A DNA stretch of 64,000 bases from Deltaproteobacteria bacterium (GTDB taxonomy: Bacteria; Desulfobacterota; GWC2-55-46), in NCBI GenBank assembly GCA_016182655.1, contig JACPGB010000028.1, positions 62,001 through 126,000 of the forward strand, in the 5' to 3' direction. The position numbers were made by a program, and so were the translations under genes. This document shows, piece by piece, positions 27,509 to 35,370 of this stretch (within the stretch, counting starts at the first letter, position 1; each line of letters begins with the position of its first letter). Under the pieces are notes generated by a model that worked only from the letters and a program-made list of their open reading frames with translations, searched no databases and was not told the DNA's origin.

Positions 27509-27671
27509 TCCCCTCCCTTGACGGGAGGGGATTGAGGGGAGGGTGTGCATCCAGAGCCTCGACGGAATCTCGTTGGTTATGCAATCATCGTCCGTTCGTT
27601 ACGGATTTGCCGTCCGGCCAGGACTTCACCCCCACCCCGCCCCTCCCCCGTCAAAGGGGAGGGAGTCAAGC
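27509..27671. repeat. MITE-like dispersed repeat between gspE and gspF
   Basis: Terminal inverted arms of about 38 bp, left CCTCCCTTGACGGGAGGGG with ATTGAGGGGAGGGTG and right CACCCCCACCCC with CCTCCCCCGTCAAAGGGG, flank an 80-bp core. The arms recur at 39.7 kb around a 10-bp core and partly at 33.3 kb. The core here holds CCGTTCGTTACGGATTTGCC, which resembles the tandem repeat at 16 kb. There is no open frame of note. It lies inside the gsp operon. Confidence 0.8.
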
Positions 27672-27691
27672 AAATCCGGTGAAATCATCAC

Positions 27692-28888
27692 ATGCCTATC
27701 TTCCAATACATAGCATACACCGCCTCCGAAAAAGAGGTCAGGGGGTCGATCGAGGCGGATAACGAAACCGAGGCCGCCGGAGCGCTCAAGCGCGACGGGC
27801 TCTTCCCGAGGGAGATAACCCTGCCGTCGGCACGGATGGGTCTCCGGAGGAAAGGTGTATCCGCGAACGAGCTCGCCTCTCTCACAAGGAGGCTCTCAAC
27901 CCTCGTCGGGGCCGGGTGCGCTCTATTCGACGCGCTCCGTCTCTTATCCGATGAAGAGGAGAACGCGGAACTCAAGACCGCGCTCATCCGTATTCGGGAG
28001 GAGATCTCCGGGGGCTCAACACTTTCAAGGGCTCTGGAGGCGCACAGGAACATCTTCCCCGAGCTCTTCATAAGGACGGTCGAGGCAGGGGAGCACGGAG
28101 GCACGCTTGACAAGGTCCTCTTAAGGCTCGCCGATTTTCTCGAAGCGCGGGGGAGGATACTCGACAAGGTCAAGGCCGCGCTCCTGTATCCGGCGCTCAT
28201 GGCCGTCGTCGGCGCGCTCGTCCTCGCCTTTCTCTTCGTATTCGTGATACCGAGGATAACGGCGATCTTCGAGGACTCCGGGCAGTCGCTCCCGCTTATT
28301 ACAAAGCTCCTCCTCTTCATCGTAGGGATATTCACGGGCTGGTGGCACGCCCTTATTATAATCACGGCGCTCTCGTTTGTATTAGCGAGAAAGTACCTCA
28401 AGACCCCGAAAGGCAAAATGGCGCGTGACTCGTTCCTTCTGCGCGCGCCTGTCATAGGCAGGCTCTACTTCAAATTCCAGGTATCATCGTTCGCGCGCAC
28501 GCTCGGGAGCCTCCTTTCAAGCGGAGTGCCGATAATAAGCGCCCTCAACATGACGTCCAGGGTGCTCGGCAATACCGTCCTTGAGGCCGCGCTCTCAAAG
28601 GCCGCGAGGGACCTGACGGAGGGCGGCGCGCTCTCGGGAAGCCTCAAGGCCTCCGGCGTCTTCCCGCCGACACTCGTCCACATGGTCTCCACGGGAGAGA
28701 GGAGCGGCGAGCTCGCATCCCTTCTCCTTAAGGCCGCCGACGCCTATGAAAAGGAGTTCGAGTCCGGCGTGGGCCGGGCCCTCACCTTGATCGAGCCGAT
28801 AATGGTCCTCGTCATGGGGGGCGTAGTAGGCTTTATCGTGCTCGCGATACTTCTGCCCATATTCGAGCTCAACCAGGTCATCAGATAA
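27692..28888 (+). CDS. gspF: Type II secretion inner-membrane platform protein GspF
   Basis: A 398-residue protein with two GspF/PilC domains: LTRRLSTLVGAGCALFDALRLL in the first and FARTLGSLLSSGVPIISALNM in the second. Three transmembrane segments include AFLFVFVIPRITAIF and the last helix before PIFELNQVI. It is the polytopic core of the inner-membrane platform. The ribosome-binding site is weak. Together with the upstream repeat this may lower its expression relative to gspE. It closes the operon; the prepilin peptidase GspO is not in the window. Confidence 0.95.
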   Translation: MPIFQYIAYTASEKEVRGSIEADNETEAAGALKRDGLFPREITLPSARMGLRRKGVSANELASLTRRLSTLVGAGCALFDALRLLSDEEENAELKTALIRIREEISGGSTLSRALEAHRNIFPELFIRTVEAGEHGGTLDKVLLRLADFLEARGRILDKVKAALLYPALMAVVGALVLAFLFVFVIPRITAIFEDSGQSLPLITKLLLFIVGIFTGWWHALIIITALSFVLARKYLKTPKGKMARDSFLLRAPVIGRLYFKFQVSSFARTLGSLLSSGVPIISALNMTSRVLGNTVLEAALSKAARDLTEGGALSGSLKASGVFPPTLVHMVSTGERSGELASLLLKAADAYEKEFESGVGRALTLIEPIMVLVMGGVVGFIVLAILLPIFELNQVIR

Positions 28889-28941
28889 CCGAGGGGCCCG
28901 CCCCCACTGTACCAAAATCGTCTATAATGTAAGGGATGCAG

Positions 28942-30159
28942 ATGGAAGGCCAGGATCTCTCAAAACTCAAGATAGAAAAGCCAGCCGGAAGGGCGGGGCT
29001 GAAGAGGCGGCGGAAGGGCGTCTGGGCGGCGATAATAATCGTGGTAGCTATAATCGCCGCGCTCGCCTTGAGCGGGGTATTGAGCCCCTCGGTCGAGGTC
29101 AAGGCCTCTACCGTCTCTCTCGCCTACCCCTCGCAGGAGATAACGCTCCTTAACGCGTCCGGCTATGTCGTCGCCCAGAGAAAGGCGTCCGTCGCCTCGA
29201 AGACTACCGGCAGGCTCGTCTGGATCGGGGTCGAGGAAGGCAGTAAAGTAACGAAAGGCGAGGTCATCGCCAGACTCGAGAACGAGGACGTCGAGGCGGC
29301 AAAGTCAGAGGCCGCCGCCAACCTCGGGGTCGCTGAACGCGGCCTCGACCAGGCAAAGGCCGAGCTTAAGGACGCCTCTCTCAACTTCGACAGGAACAAG
29401 TCGCTCCTCGCCGAGGGCATCGTATCGAAGAGCGAATACGACGCCTCTGAAGCGCGGTTCAGGAAGGCGCAGGCCGCGGTCGAGGGCGCGAAGGCGTCTA
29501 TCAAGGCGGCACAGGCTGGCCTCCGGGCCGCCGACGTATCGGTCGAGTATACGCTGATACGCGCGCCGTTCGACGCCGTGGTGCTGACCAAAAACGCCGA
29601 CATCGGAGACATCATCACGCCTTTAGGCGCCGCGGCAAACGCAAAGGCCGCGGTCGTGACCATTGCCGACATGGAATCCCTTCAGGTAGAGGCCGACGTG
29701 TCGGAATCCAATATAGGGAAAGTCAATTTGAGACAACCCTGCGAGATAGAGCTCGACGCGCTCCCCGAGGCGCGCTTCAAGGGAGCGGTCCATATGATAG
29801 TCCCCACGGCCGACAGGTCCAAGGCCTCCGTGCTCGTAAAGGTCGCCTTCATGGAGAAAGACGCGAGGATACTCCCGGAGATGAGCGCGAAGGTATCTTT
29901 CCTTTCAAGGGAACTGAATGAGAACGAGCGCGCGGCGCGCCTTGTAGTCGACCCCTCGGCCATAGTAGCCGTGGGAGGCAGGAACACCGTATTCGTCATA
30001 AAGGACGACGGTACGGTCGCCGAGACCGAGGTCGCTCTGGGCGAAAAGATGGGCACGACCGTCGAAGTAAAGAGTGGCCTTAAGGCCGGAGACAAGGCCG
30101 TGCTCGCCCCGTCCAAAAGGCTTAAACACGGGTCGAAAATAAAGGTGCTCGAAAAGTAA
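28942..30159 (+). CDS. Periplasmic adaptor (HlyD/MacA-type membrane fusion protein)
   Basis: About 405 residues: a charged cytoplasmic start, one transmembrane helix (IIIVVAIIAALALSGVL), then a lipoyl-type domain split by a coiled-coil hairpin rich in Ala, Lys and Glu (about 120-200). Beta-barrel and membrane-proximal domains follow (PSAIVAVGGRNTVFVI). Such adaptors link an inner-membrane ABC transporter to an outer-membrane channel. AAGGG lies six bases before the ATG at 28942, favoured over the ATG at 28936. A TATAAT hexamer (28923-28928) sits just upstream but lacks a matching -35. The stop overlaps the ATPase start by one base. Confidence 0.87.
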   Translation: MEGQDLSKLKIEKPAGRAGLKRRRKGVWAAIIIVVAIIAALALSGVLSPSVEVKASTVSLAYPSQEITLLNASGYVVAQRKASVASKTTGRLVWIGVEEGSKVTKGEVIARLENEDVEAAKSEAAANLGVAERGLDQAKAELKDASLNFDRNKSLLAEGIVSKSEYDASEARFRKAQAAVEGAKASIKAAQAGLRAADVSVEYTLIRAPFDAVVLTKNADIGDIITPLGAAANAKAAVVTIADMESLQVEADVSESNIGKVNLRQPCEIELDALPEARFKGAVHMIVPTADRSKASVLVKVAFMEKDARILPEMSAKVSFLSRELNENERAARLVVDPSAIVAVGGRNTVFVIKDDGTVAETEVALGEKMGTTVEVKSGLKAGDKAVLAPSKRLKHGSKIKVLEK

Positions 30160-30851
30160 TGGAGGCAAAAGCAAACCCGATAGTCAGGGTAAGGAACCTC
30201 TCCAAGTCCTACAGGAGGGGCGAGCAGGTCATCCCGGTCCTGAGCGACATAAACATCGATATAAACGAAGGCGCGTTCATCGCGCTCATGGGCCCGTCGG
30301 GCTCGGGAAAATCGACGCTCCTGAACCTCCTTGCCGGTATAGACAAGGCCGACGGAGGCTCGATAGAGATAGGCGGAGTCGACATCACGAATCTCACCGA
30401 GACCGAGCTCGCAAGCTGGAGGGCCGCGCACGTCGGCTTCATCTTTCAGTTCTATAACCTCATACCGGTGCTGACGGCCTTCGAGAACGTCGAGCTCCCG
30501 TTGCTCTTGAAAGACCTCTCTAAAAAAGAAAGGCAGGCACACGTTGATCTCGTCCTGGACCTCGTCGGCCTCTCGGACCGCCTCGACCACTACCCGGGGC
30601 AATTGTCCGGCGGACAACAGCAGAGGGTGGCAATAGCCCGCGCACTCGTCACGGACCCCACGCTCCTTGTGGCGGATGAGCCTACCGGAGACCTCGACAG
30701 GGTCTCCGCCGAGGAGGTCTTAAGCCTCATGGCGCGTCTGAACGATGAGTTCAAGAAGGTCGTCATCATGGTCACGCACGACCCCAGGGCCGCCGAGAAG
30801 GCCCACATCATAAGGCACCTTGAAAAGGGTTACCTTAATGATCGCCCTTAA
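30159..30851 (+). CDS. ABC transporter ATP-binding protein (MacB/LolD type)
   Basis: A 230-residue nucleotide-binding domain with Walker A GPSGSGKST, signature LSGGQQQRVAIARAL, and Walker B LLVADEPTGDLD. The Q-loop is in FIFQFYNLIPVLTAFENVELP, typical of the LolD/MacB/FtsE family. It forms a mechanotransmission-type transporter with the two downstream permeases and the upstream adaptor. The substrate is unknown; macrolides, lipoproteins or peptides are usual in the family. Confidence 0.93.
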   Translation: MEAKANPIVRVRNLSKSYRRGEQVIPVLSDINIDINEGAFIALMGPSGSGKSTLLNLLAGIDKADGGSIEIGGVDITNLTETELASWRAAHVGFIFQFYNLIPVLTAFENVELPLLLKDLSKKERQAHVDLVLDLVGLSDRLDHYPGQLSGGQQQRVAIARALVTDPTLLVADEPTGDLDRVSAEEVLSLMARLNDEFKKVVIMVTHDPRAAEKAHIIRHLEKGYLNDRP

Positions 30852-31995
30852 GCTCCTCATAAAAAACGCCTTCCGCCACAAGCTCCGTACATACCTCACC
30901 ATCCTCGGAATAACCGTCGCCATACTCGCCTTCGGGCTCCTCCGGACCGTCGTCGACGCATGGTACGCCGGTGTGGAGGCCTCTGCCGCCGATAGATTGA
31001 TCGCCCGGAACTCCATCTCGCTCGTCTTTTCGCTCCCCATCTCCTATAAGGAAAAGATCAGGTCCGTCGATGGCGTCGAGGAGGTCGCCTCGGGCAACTG
31101 GTTCGCGGGCATCTACATCAGCGAGAAGAACTTCTTCGCCAACTTCGCGGTCGAGCCCAAGCCCTTTCTGGATGTCTACCCCGAGTACGTCCTTACCCCC
31201 GACGAAAAGACCGCCGTCCTGAAGGACAGGAAGGCGGCGGTAATCGGCAGGAAGCTCGCCGAGAGGTTCGGGTGGAAGGTCGGCGACCCGGTGACGCTCC
31301 GGGGTACGATATTCCCCGGCGACTGGGATTTTACCATCCGGGGCATATACCGGGGCCGGGACCCGAATACGGACGAGTCCCAGTTCTTCTTCCACTGGGA
31401 CTACCTGAACGAGAAGGTAAGGGAGACCGAGCCGGCGAGGGCCGACCAGGCAGGCTTTTTTTTCATAAAGATAGCCGACCCTGACAGGGCCGCCGAAATA
31501 GCGGTCGAGATAGATTCCTTATTCAAGAACTCGCTCGCCGAGACGCTCACCGAGACCGAGCGCGCATTCCAGATGAGCTTCGTATCGATGACCGAGGCCA
31601 TAATGACGGCCATCCAGCTCGTCTCCTTCGTCGTCATCGTCATCATAATGGCGGTCATGGCGAACACCATGGCCATGTCGGTAAGGGAGAGGATGGGCGA
31701 GTACGCCATATTCAAGACACTCGGCTTCGGTGCGTCCTTCATAACCGCGCTCATATTCGGCGAGTCGGCCGTCATAACAGCCGCAGGGGGCGCGCTCGGC
31801 GTCCTCCTCACCTATCCGGCGGCGAGCTACTTCAAAGCCCAGCTCGGGCAGTACTTCCCGGTATTCATCGTGAAGACCTCGACCATATACATGGACATCG
31901 GGGCCGCCTTTGTAGTCGCGATCGTCGCGGCCATTGTCCCGTCCTACAGGGCGGTGACAGTCTCCATCACCGAAGCCCTCCGAAAAACAGGATAG
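30838..31995 (+). CDS. FtsX/MacB-family ABC transporter permease (first)
   Basis: About 385 residues. The ATG at 30838 (MIALKLLIKNAFRHKLRTYLTILGI) gives a normal MacB-type N-terminus and overlaps the ATPase gene by 14 bp; the frame also has a TTG at 30820. There is one N-terminal transmembrane helix, a large periplasmic MacB_PCD-type domain, and three C-terminal helices (FVVIVIIMAVMANTMAMSVRERMGEYAIFKTLGF). The ending VSITEALRKTG is typical. Confidence 0.9.
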   Translation: MIALKLLIKNAFRHKLRTYLTILGITVAILAFGLLRTVVDAWYAGVEASAADRLIARNSISLVFSLPISYKEKIRSVDGVEEVASGNWFAGIYISEKNFFANFAVEPKPFLDVYPEYVLTPDEKTAVLKDRKAAVIGRKLAERFGWKVGDPVTLRGTIFPGDWDFTIRGIYRGRDPNTDESQFFFHWDYLNEKVRETEPARADQAGFFFIKIADPDRAAEIAVEIDSLFKNSLAETLTETERAFQMSFVSMTEAIMTAIQLVSFVVIVIIMAVMANTMAMSVRERMGEYAIFKTLGFGASFITALIFGESAVITAAGGALGVLLTYPAASYFKAQLGQYFPVFIVKTSTIYMDIGAAFVVAIVAAIVPSYRAVTVSITEALRKTG

Positions 31996-32004
31996 GAGAG
32001 ACGC

Positions 32005-33171
32005 TTGGCCATACCCATCTATTACAGCCTGAGGTCGGCGCTCACGAGAAAGCTCACGACGGCGCTCACAGCCGCCGGCATGGCGCTCGTCGTATTCGTC
32101 TTCGCATCCATCTCAATGCTCGCCGAGGGGCTTGAGAGGACGCTCGTCGAGACCGGCTCCTACGACAACGTCGTAGCGTACAGGAAGGGCTCGACCTCCG
32201 AGATACAGAGCTCCGTCGACCGCTCCCAGGCCTCAGTCGTCGAATCGATGGCGGAGGTCGCGATAGGCCCGGAAGGCACGAAGTTCGCGGCAAGGGAACT
32301 CGTCGTCCTCATCTCGCTCACAAAACGCGGGACGGATAAACCGTCTAACGTGATCATAAGGGGTACTTCGGGCGACTCCATGCATTTGAGGCCCCAGGTG
32401 AAGCTTGTCGCCGGCAGGCTCCCGAGGCAGGGGACGACTGAGATAATCGCCGGGACCTCTATTGCGAGGAGGTTCGAGGGCGCGGGCATCGGCGAGACCC
32501 TTGGATTCGCGATGAGGGAATGGAAGGTCGTGGGGCTCTTCGACGCCGGGGCCACGGGCTTCAATTCCGAGATATGGGGAGACGCCGAGGTACTCATGCA
32601 GGCGTTCAGGAGGCCGGTCTACTCTATCGTCATCTTCAAGCTCAAGGACCCGGCCTCGTTCGATTCCGTAAAGGCCGGGATAGAGTCGGACCCGCGCCTC
32701 ATGCTCGAAGTCAAGCGCGAGACGAGGTATTACGCCGACCAGTCCGAGGTGATGGCGAAGTTCCTCAGGGTCCTCGGCATGTCCCTTACGATCATCTTTT
32801 CCATCGGCGCGATCATAGGCGCGATGATAACCATGTACTCGTCGGTCGCAAACAGGATAGGAGAGATAGGGACGCTCCGGGCGCTCGGGTTCGGAAGAGG
32901 CTCGATACTCCTCGCCTTCCTCGCCGAGTCCCTGACGATCGGCGTCATCGGCGGGGCTACGGGGCTCGCGCTCGCCTCCACTTTGCAGTTCTTCACGGTC
33001 TCGACCCTCAACTTCCAGACGTTCTCCGAGCTCGCCTTCACGTTTACGCTCACGCCGACGATAGCTTTCGAATCGCTCCTCTCCGCCGTCATCATGGGGC
33101 TCGCAGGCGGGCTCCTGCCCGCGATAAGGGCGTCGCGCATGAAGATAGTCGACGCGCTCCGGGCCGGGTGA
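32005..33171 (+). CDS. FtsX/MacB-family ABC transporter permease (second)
   Basis: A 388-residue paralogue of the preceding permease with the same four-helix plan (TTALTAAGMALVVFVFASISML; ISVA-like ending MKIVDALRAG). It begins with TTG, preceded by GGAGAG at five bases, nine bases after the first permease. Two separate permeases plus one ATPase suggest a heterodimeric transporter rather than a MacB homodimer. No outer-membrane TolC gene is adjacent. Confidence 0.88.
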   Translation: MAIPIYYSLRSALTRKLTTALTAAGMALVVFVFASISMLAEGLERTLVETGSYDNVVAYRKGSTSEIQSSVDRSQASVVESMAEVAIGPEGTKFAARELVVLISLTKRGTDKPSNVIIRGTSGDSMHLRPQVKLVAGRLPRQGTTEIIAGTSIARRFEGAGIGETLGFAMREWKVVGLFDAGATGFNSEIWGDAEVLMQAFRRPVYSIVIFKLKDPASFDSVKAGIESDPRLMLEVKRETRYYADQSEVMAKFLRVLGMSLTIIFSIGAIIGAMITMYSSVANRIGEIGTLRALGFGRGSILLAFLAESLTIGVIGGATGLALASTLQFFTVSTLNFQTFSELAFTFTLTPTIAFESLLSAVIMGLAGGLLPAIRASRMKIVDALRAG

Positions 33172-33480
33172 GGCGCCCCGGCCATATTAATCACTGGTTC
33201 CCGGACGGCCCTGCCCTCCGGTTGTCATTGACGGCAAAAAAACAATCCCGCCGGGTTTCTGAACGAACATCCAGGATATGAAAGCCGAAGCAGGGGTATC
33301 TTCTAATATTACCCCTCCCTCGATGGGAGAGGTAGAAAAACACGGCAAGCCGCGGGATATTTGACCCTAATGGAGAACAAAACAGGCATCTTTAGCATGA
33401 CTGGAATCACATCTTTCCTTGTAAAAATTGTGTTATTTGATAATATAGATTGAATAATACAAGTAGCCCGTCAGGACTCT
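33172..33480. other. Intergenic region with partial dispersed repeat and AT-rich promoter candidate
   Basis: About 310 bp without a gene. It holds a truncated copy of the dispersed repeat (listed separately). An AT-rich stretch before the secreted Fn3/PKD gene contains TTGTAA (33419-33424), a 16-bp spacer and TAATAT (33441-33446), a possible but weak sigma-70 promoter. Confidence 0.45.
33311..33380. repeat. Truncated copy of the MITE-like dispersed repeat
   Basis: ACCCCTCCCTCGATGGGAG (from 33311) matches the outer arm of the 39.7-kb copy. Directly after it comes the tail module CGGCAAGCCGCGGG with GACCCTAA, also found right after the 39.7-kb copy. The central arms are missing, so this copy looks like an internal deletion. 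Confidence 0.7.
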
Positions 33481-35304
33481 ATGAGAAGAACGGCCTGTAA
33501 AATCCTCCTGTCACTTCTCTTCTTGTTTGCACCAAAGACCCTCTATGCCGACTATGCGTCGTTCTCGTGGACCCCGCCTGCTCTCCTCATGGACGGGACC
33601 TCCGTTAGCAACTCCTCTATAAGCGGCTACAGGATCTACTACCGCGCTTCGGCCTCGCAGACCTACACGTTACTTACGGACTTCGCAAACACGGGGCAGA
33701 CATCGTCTTCCGCCATATACCTGCCCCTGTCCCCCGGCACGTATTACTTCGCGATAACCGCGTACGATTCTCTCGGCAATGAGAGCCCTTACTCCTCCGA
33801 GGCGTCGGCAACCATCGTAGACACCGTCTCTCCCGCCATAACCGGGGTCTACTCGTCAACCCCGGGGCAGACTACAGTCACCATAAGCTGGGCTACCGAC
33901 GAGGCGTCCGACTCGCAGGTCGCGTACGGCACGACCACCGCCTACGGGAAGACCTCCGCCCTCGATTCCACGCTCTCGACCTCGCATACCCGGACGCTCT
34001 CCGGGCTCACTCATTCGACCAAATACTACTACAAGGCTATGAGCAGGGACGCCGCCGGGAACCTCGGTGAAAACACAGGTAACCCTGATTTTTACAACTT
34101 CACTACCGCCTCCTCGTCGGACAACACGGCGCCAATCATCTCTAACATACTCGCATCGAACGCCACGGCGTCGACCGTGAACATATCGTGGCTGACGGAC
34201 GAGGCCTCTACATCGGACGTGGAGTACGGGACGTCGCAGTCGTACGGGTCGACGACGAGCGACGCGACCCTGGTCACGAACCACTCCGTCACGCTCACCG
34301 GTCTTTCAAGCTCCACGACGTATAACTTCAGGGTCAACTCGAACGATTCCTCAGGCAACGTCTCCCAGAGCGCGAACCGGACTCTCAGGCTTTCCAACAC
34401 GGCGCCCTCGATAAGCTCCTTCTACACGAGCGCCACGCGGACCCAGCCCGGGTATACGCTGGCCTTCTATGCCGAGGCCTCCGACCCCGACGGGATCGTC
34501 TCCAACTATGAATGGGACTTTGACGGGGACGGCGTTTACGACAGCGAAACCGGGTCGACCGCGAGCGCCAGCCACGCCTATTCGTCGGCCGGGACTTACA
34601 GCGCCAGGGTCCGCGTAACCGACAATTCGGGCGGCGCCGTCGTATCGAGCGCGGTCACTATCTATGTCGAGACGTCCACGACGAACCAGGCGCCGACCAT
34701 TCTTTCCTTTACGGCGTCCCCGTCGTCGGGTACTGCCCCGCTTGCCGTGACGTTCTCGGTAAGCACCGACGAGGACGGCTACCTGACCTCTTACGAATGG
34801 GACTTTGACGGCAACGGGACGTTCGACGCCACGACCACTTCGAGCCCGACGGCGTATACCTATGAGACCGCCAGCACGTACAGTGCAAGGGTGCGCGTTA
34901 CCGACGACTTCAACGCCACGGCCGCCTCCGAGACGACCGTGACGGTCACTGCGCCCGAGAGCGGCGGCGGGTCATCATCGGCCGCCGCCGGAGGCGGCGG
35001 CTGTTTCATAGCTACGGCCGCTTTCGGGAGCCCGCTCGATAAACATGTCGCGTCGCTCAGGGCTTTCAGGGACAGGTATCTCGTTACCAATCCGGCGGGC
35101 AGGGCGTTCGTAGGCATCTATTACCGGGTGTCGCCGCCGATAGCGGAAGTGATATCGAGGCACGAGGGGCTTAAGATGTTAGTAAGGGCGGCACTTACGC
35201 CCGTCGTATATACAGTCGAGCACCCGTACGGAGCGGCCGTCTTTTTATCGGCCTCCGTCGCGGCCGTTATCGCCGTCCTCAGGAAAAAAGCCTTCAGGGC
35301 TTAA
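33481..35304 (+). CDS. Secreted Fn3/PKD-repeat protein with CFI-box C-terminal domain
   Basis: A 607-residue exported protein. A signal peptide ([16 protein letters not shown]) is followed by three fibronectin type III-like domains (about 25-114, 115-211, 212-302) and two PKD domains (about 303-397, 398-493; [14 protein letters not shown] and [14 protein letters not shown]). A Gly/Ala-rich linker leads to [13 protein letters not shown] (Cys508), the start of a CFI-box C-terminal domain. A final hydrophobic helix and a basic tail end the protein. This tripartite end resembles other surface-sorting signals (PEP-CTERM, LPXTG). The role is probably surface adhesion or matrix attachment. It could be exported further by the nearby T2SS; that is inference. 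Confidence 0.85.
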   Translation: MRRTACKILLSLLFLFAPKTLYADYASFSWTPPALLMDGTSVSNSSISGYRIYYRASASQTYTLLTDFANTGQTSSSAIYLPLSPGTYYFAITAYDSLGNESPYSSEASATIVDTVSPAITGVYSSTPGQTTVTISWATDEASDSQVAYGTTTAYGKTSALDSTLSTSHTRTLSGLTHSTKYYYKAMSRDAAGNLGENTGNPDFYNFTTASSSDNTAPIISNILASNATASTVNISWLTDEASTSDVEYGTSQSYGSTTSDATLVTNHSVTLTGLSSSTTYNFRVNSNDSSGNVSQSANRTLRLSNTAPSISSFYTSATRTQPGYTLAFYAEASDPDGIVSNYEWDFDGDGVYDSETGSTASASHAYSSAGTYSARVRVTDNSGGAVVSSAVTIYVETSTTNQAPTILSFTASPSSGTAPLAVTFSVSTDEDGYLTSYEWDFDGNGTFDATTTSSPTAYTYETASTYSARVRVTDDFNATAASETTVTVTAPESGGGSSSAAAGGGGCFIATAAFGSPLDKHVASLRAFRDRYLVTNPAGRAFVGIYYRVSPPIAEVISRHEGLKMLVRAALTPVVYTVEHPYGAAVFLSASVAAVIAVLRKKAFRA

Positions 35305-35317
35305 GGACTCCATTTCC

Positions 35318-35348
35318 AAAAAAAAAGGGCCGGTCTTCTGACCGGCCC
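35318..35348 (-). terminator. Rho-independent terminator of prsT
   Basis: A 9-bp stem GGGCCGGTC/GACCGGCCC (35327-35348, loop TTCT) is followed on the minus strand by nine T residues. It lies 22 bp after the prsT stop. The plus-strand gene ends 14 bp away on the other side, so only minus-strand termination is clear. Confidence 0.9.
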
Positions 35349-35370
35349 CAGTTGCAAAACCTTCGCACCT

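Noticed and set aside
28923-28928. Full promoter for the adaptor gene
   Set aside because: TATAAT is perfect but no -35 hexamer is found at 16-18 bp (the place is a C run); kept only as a remark.
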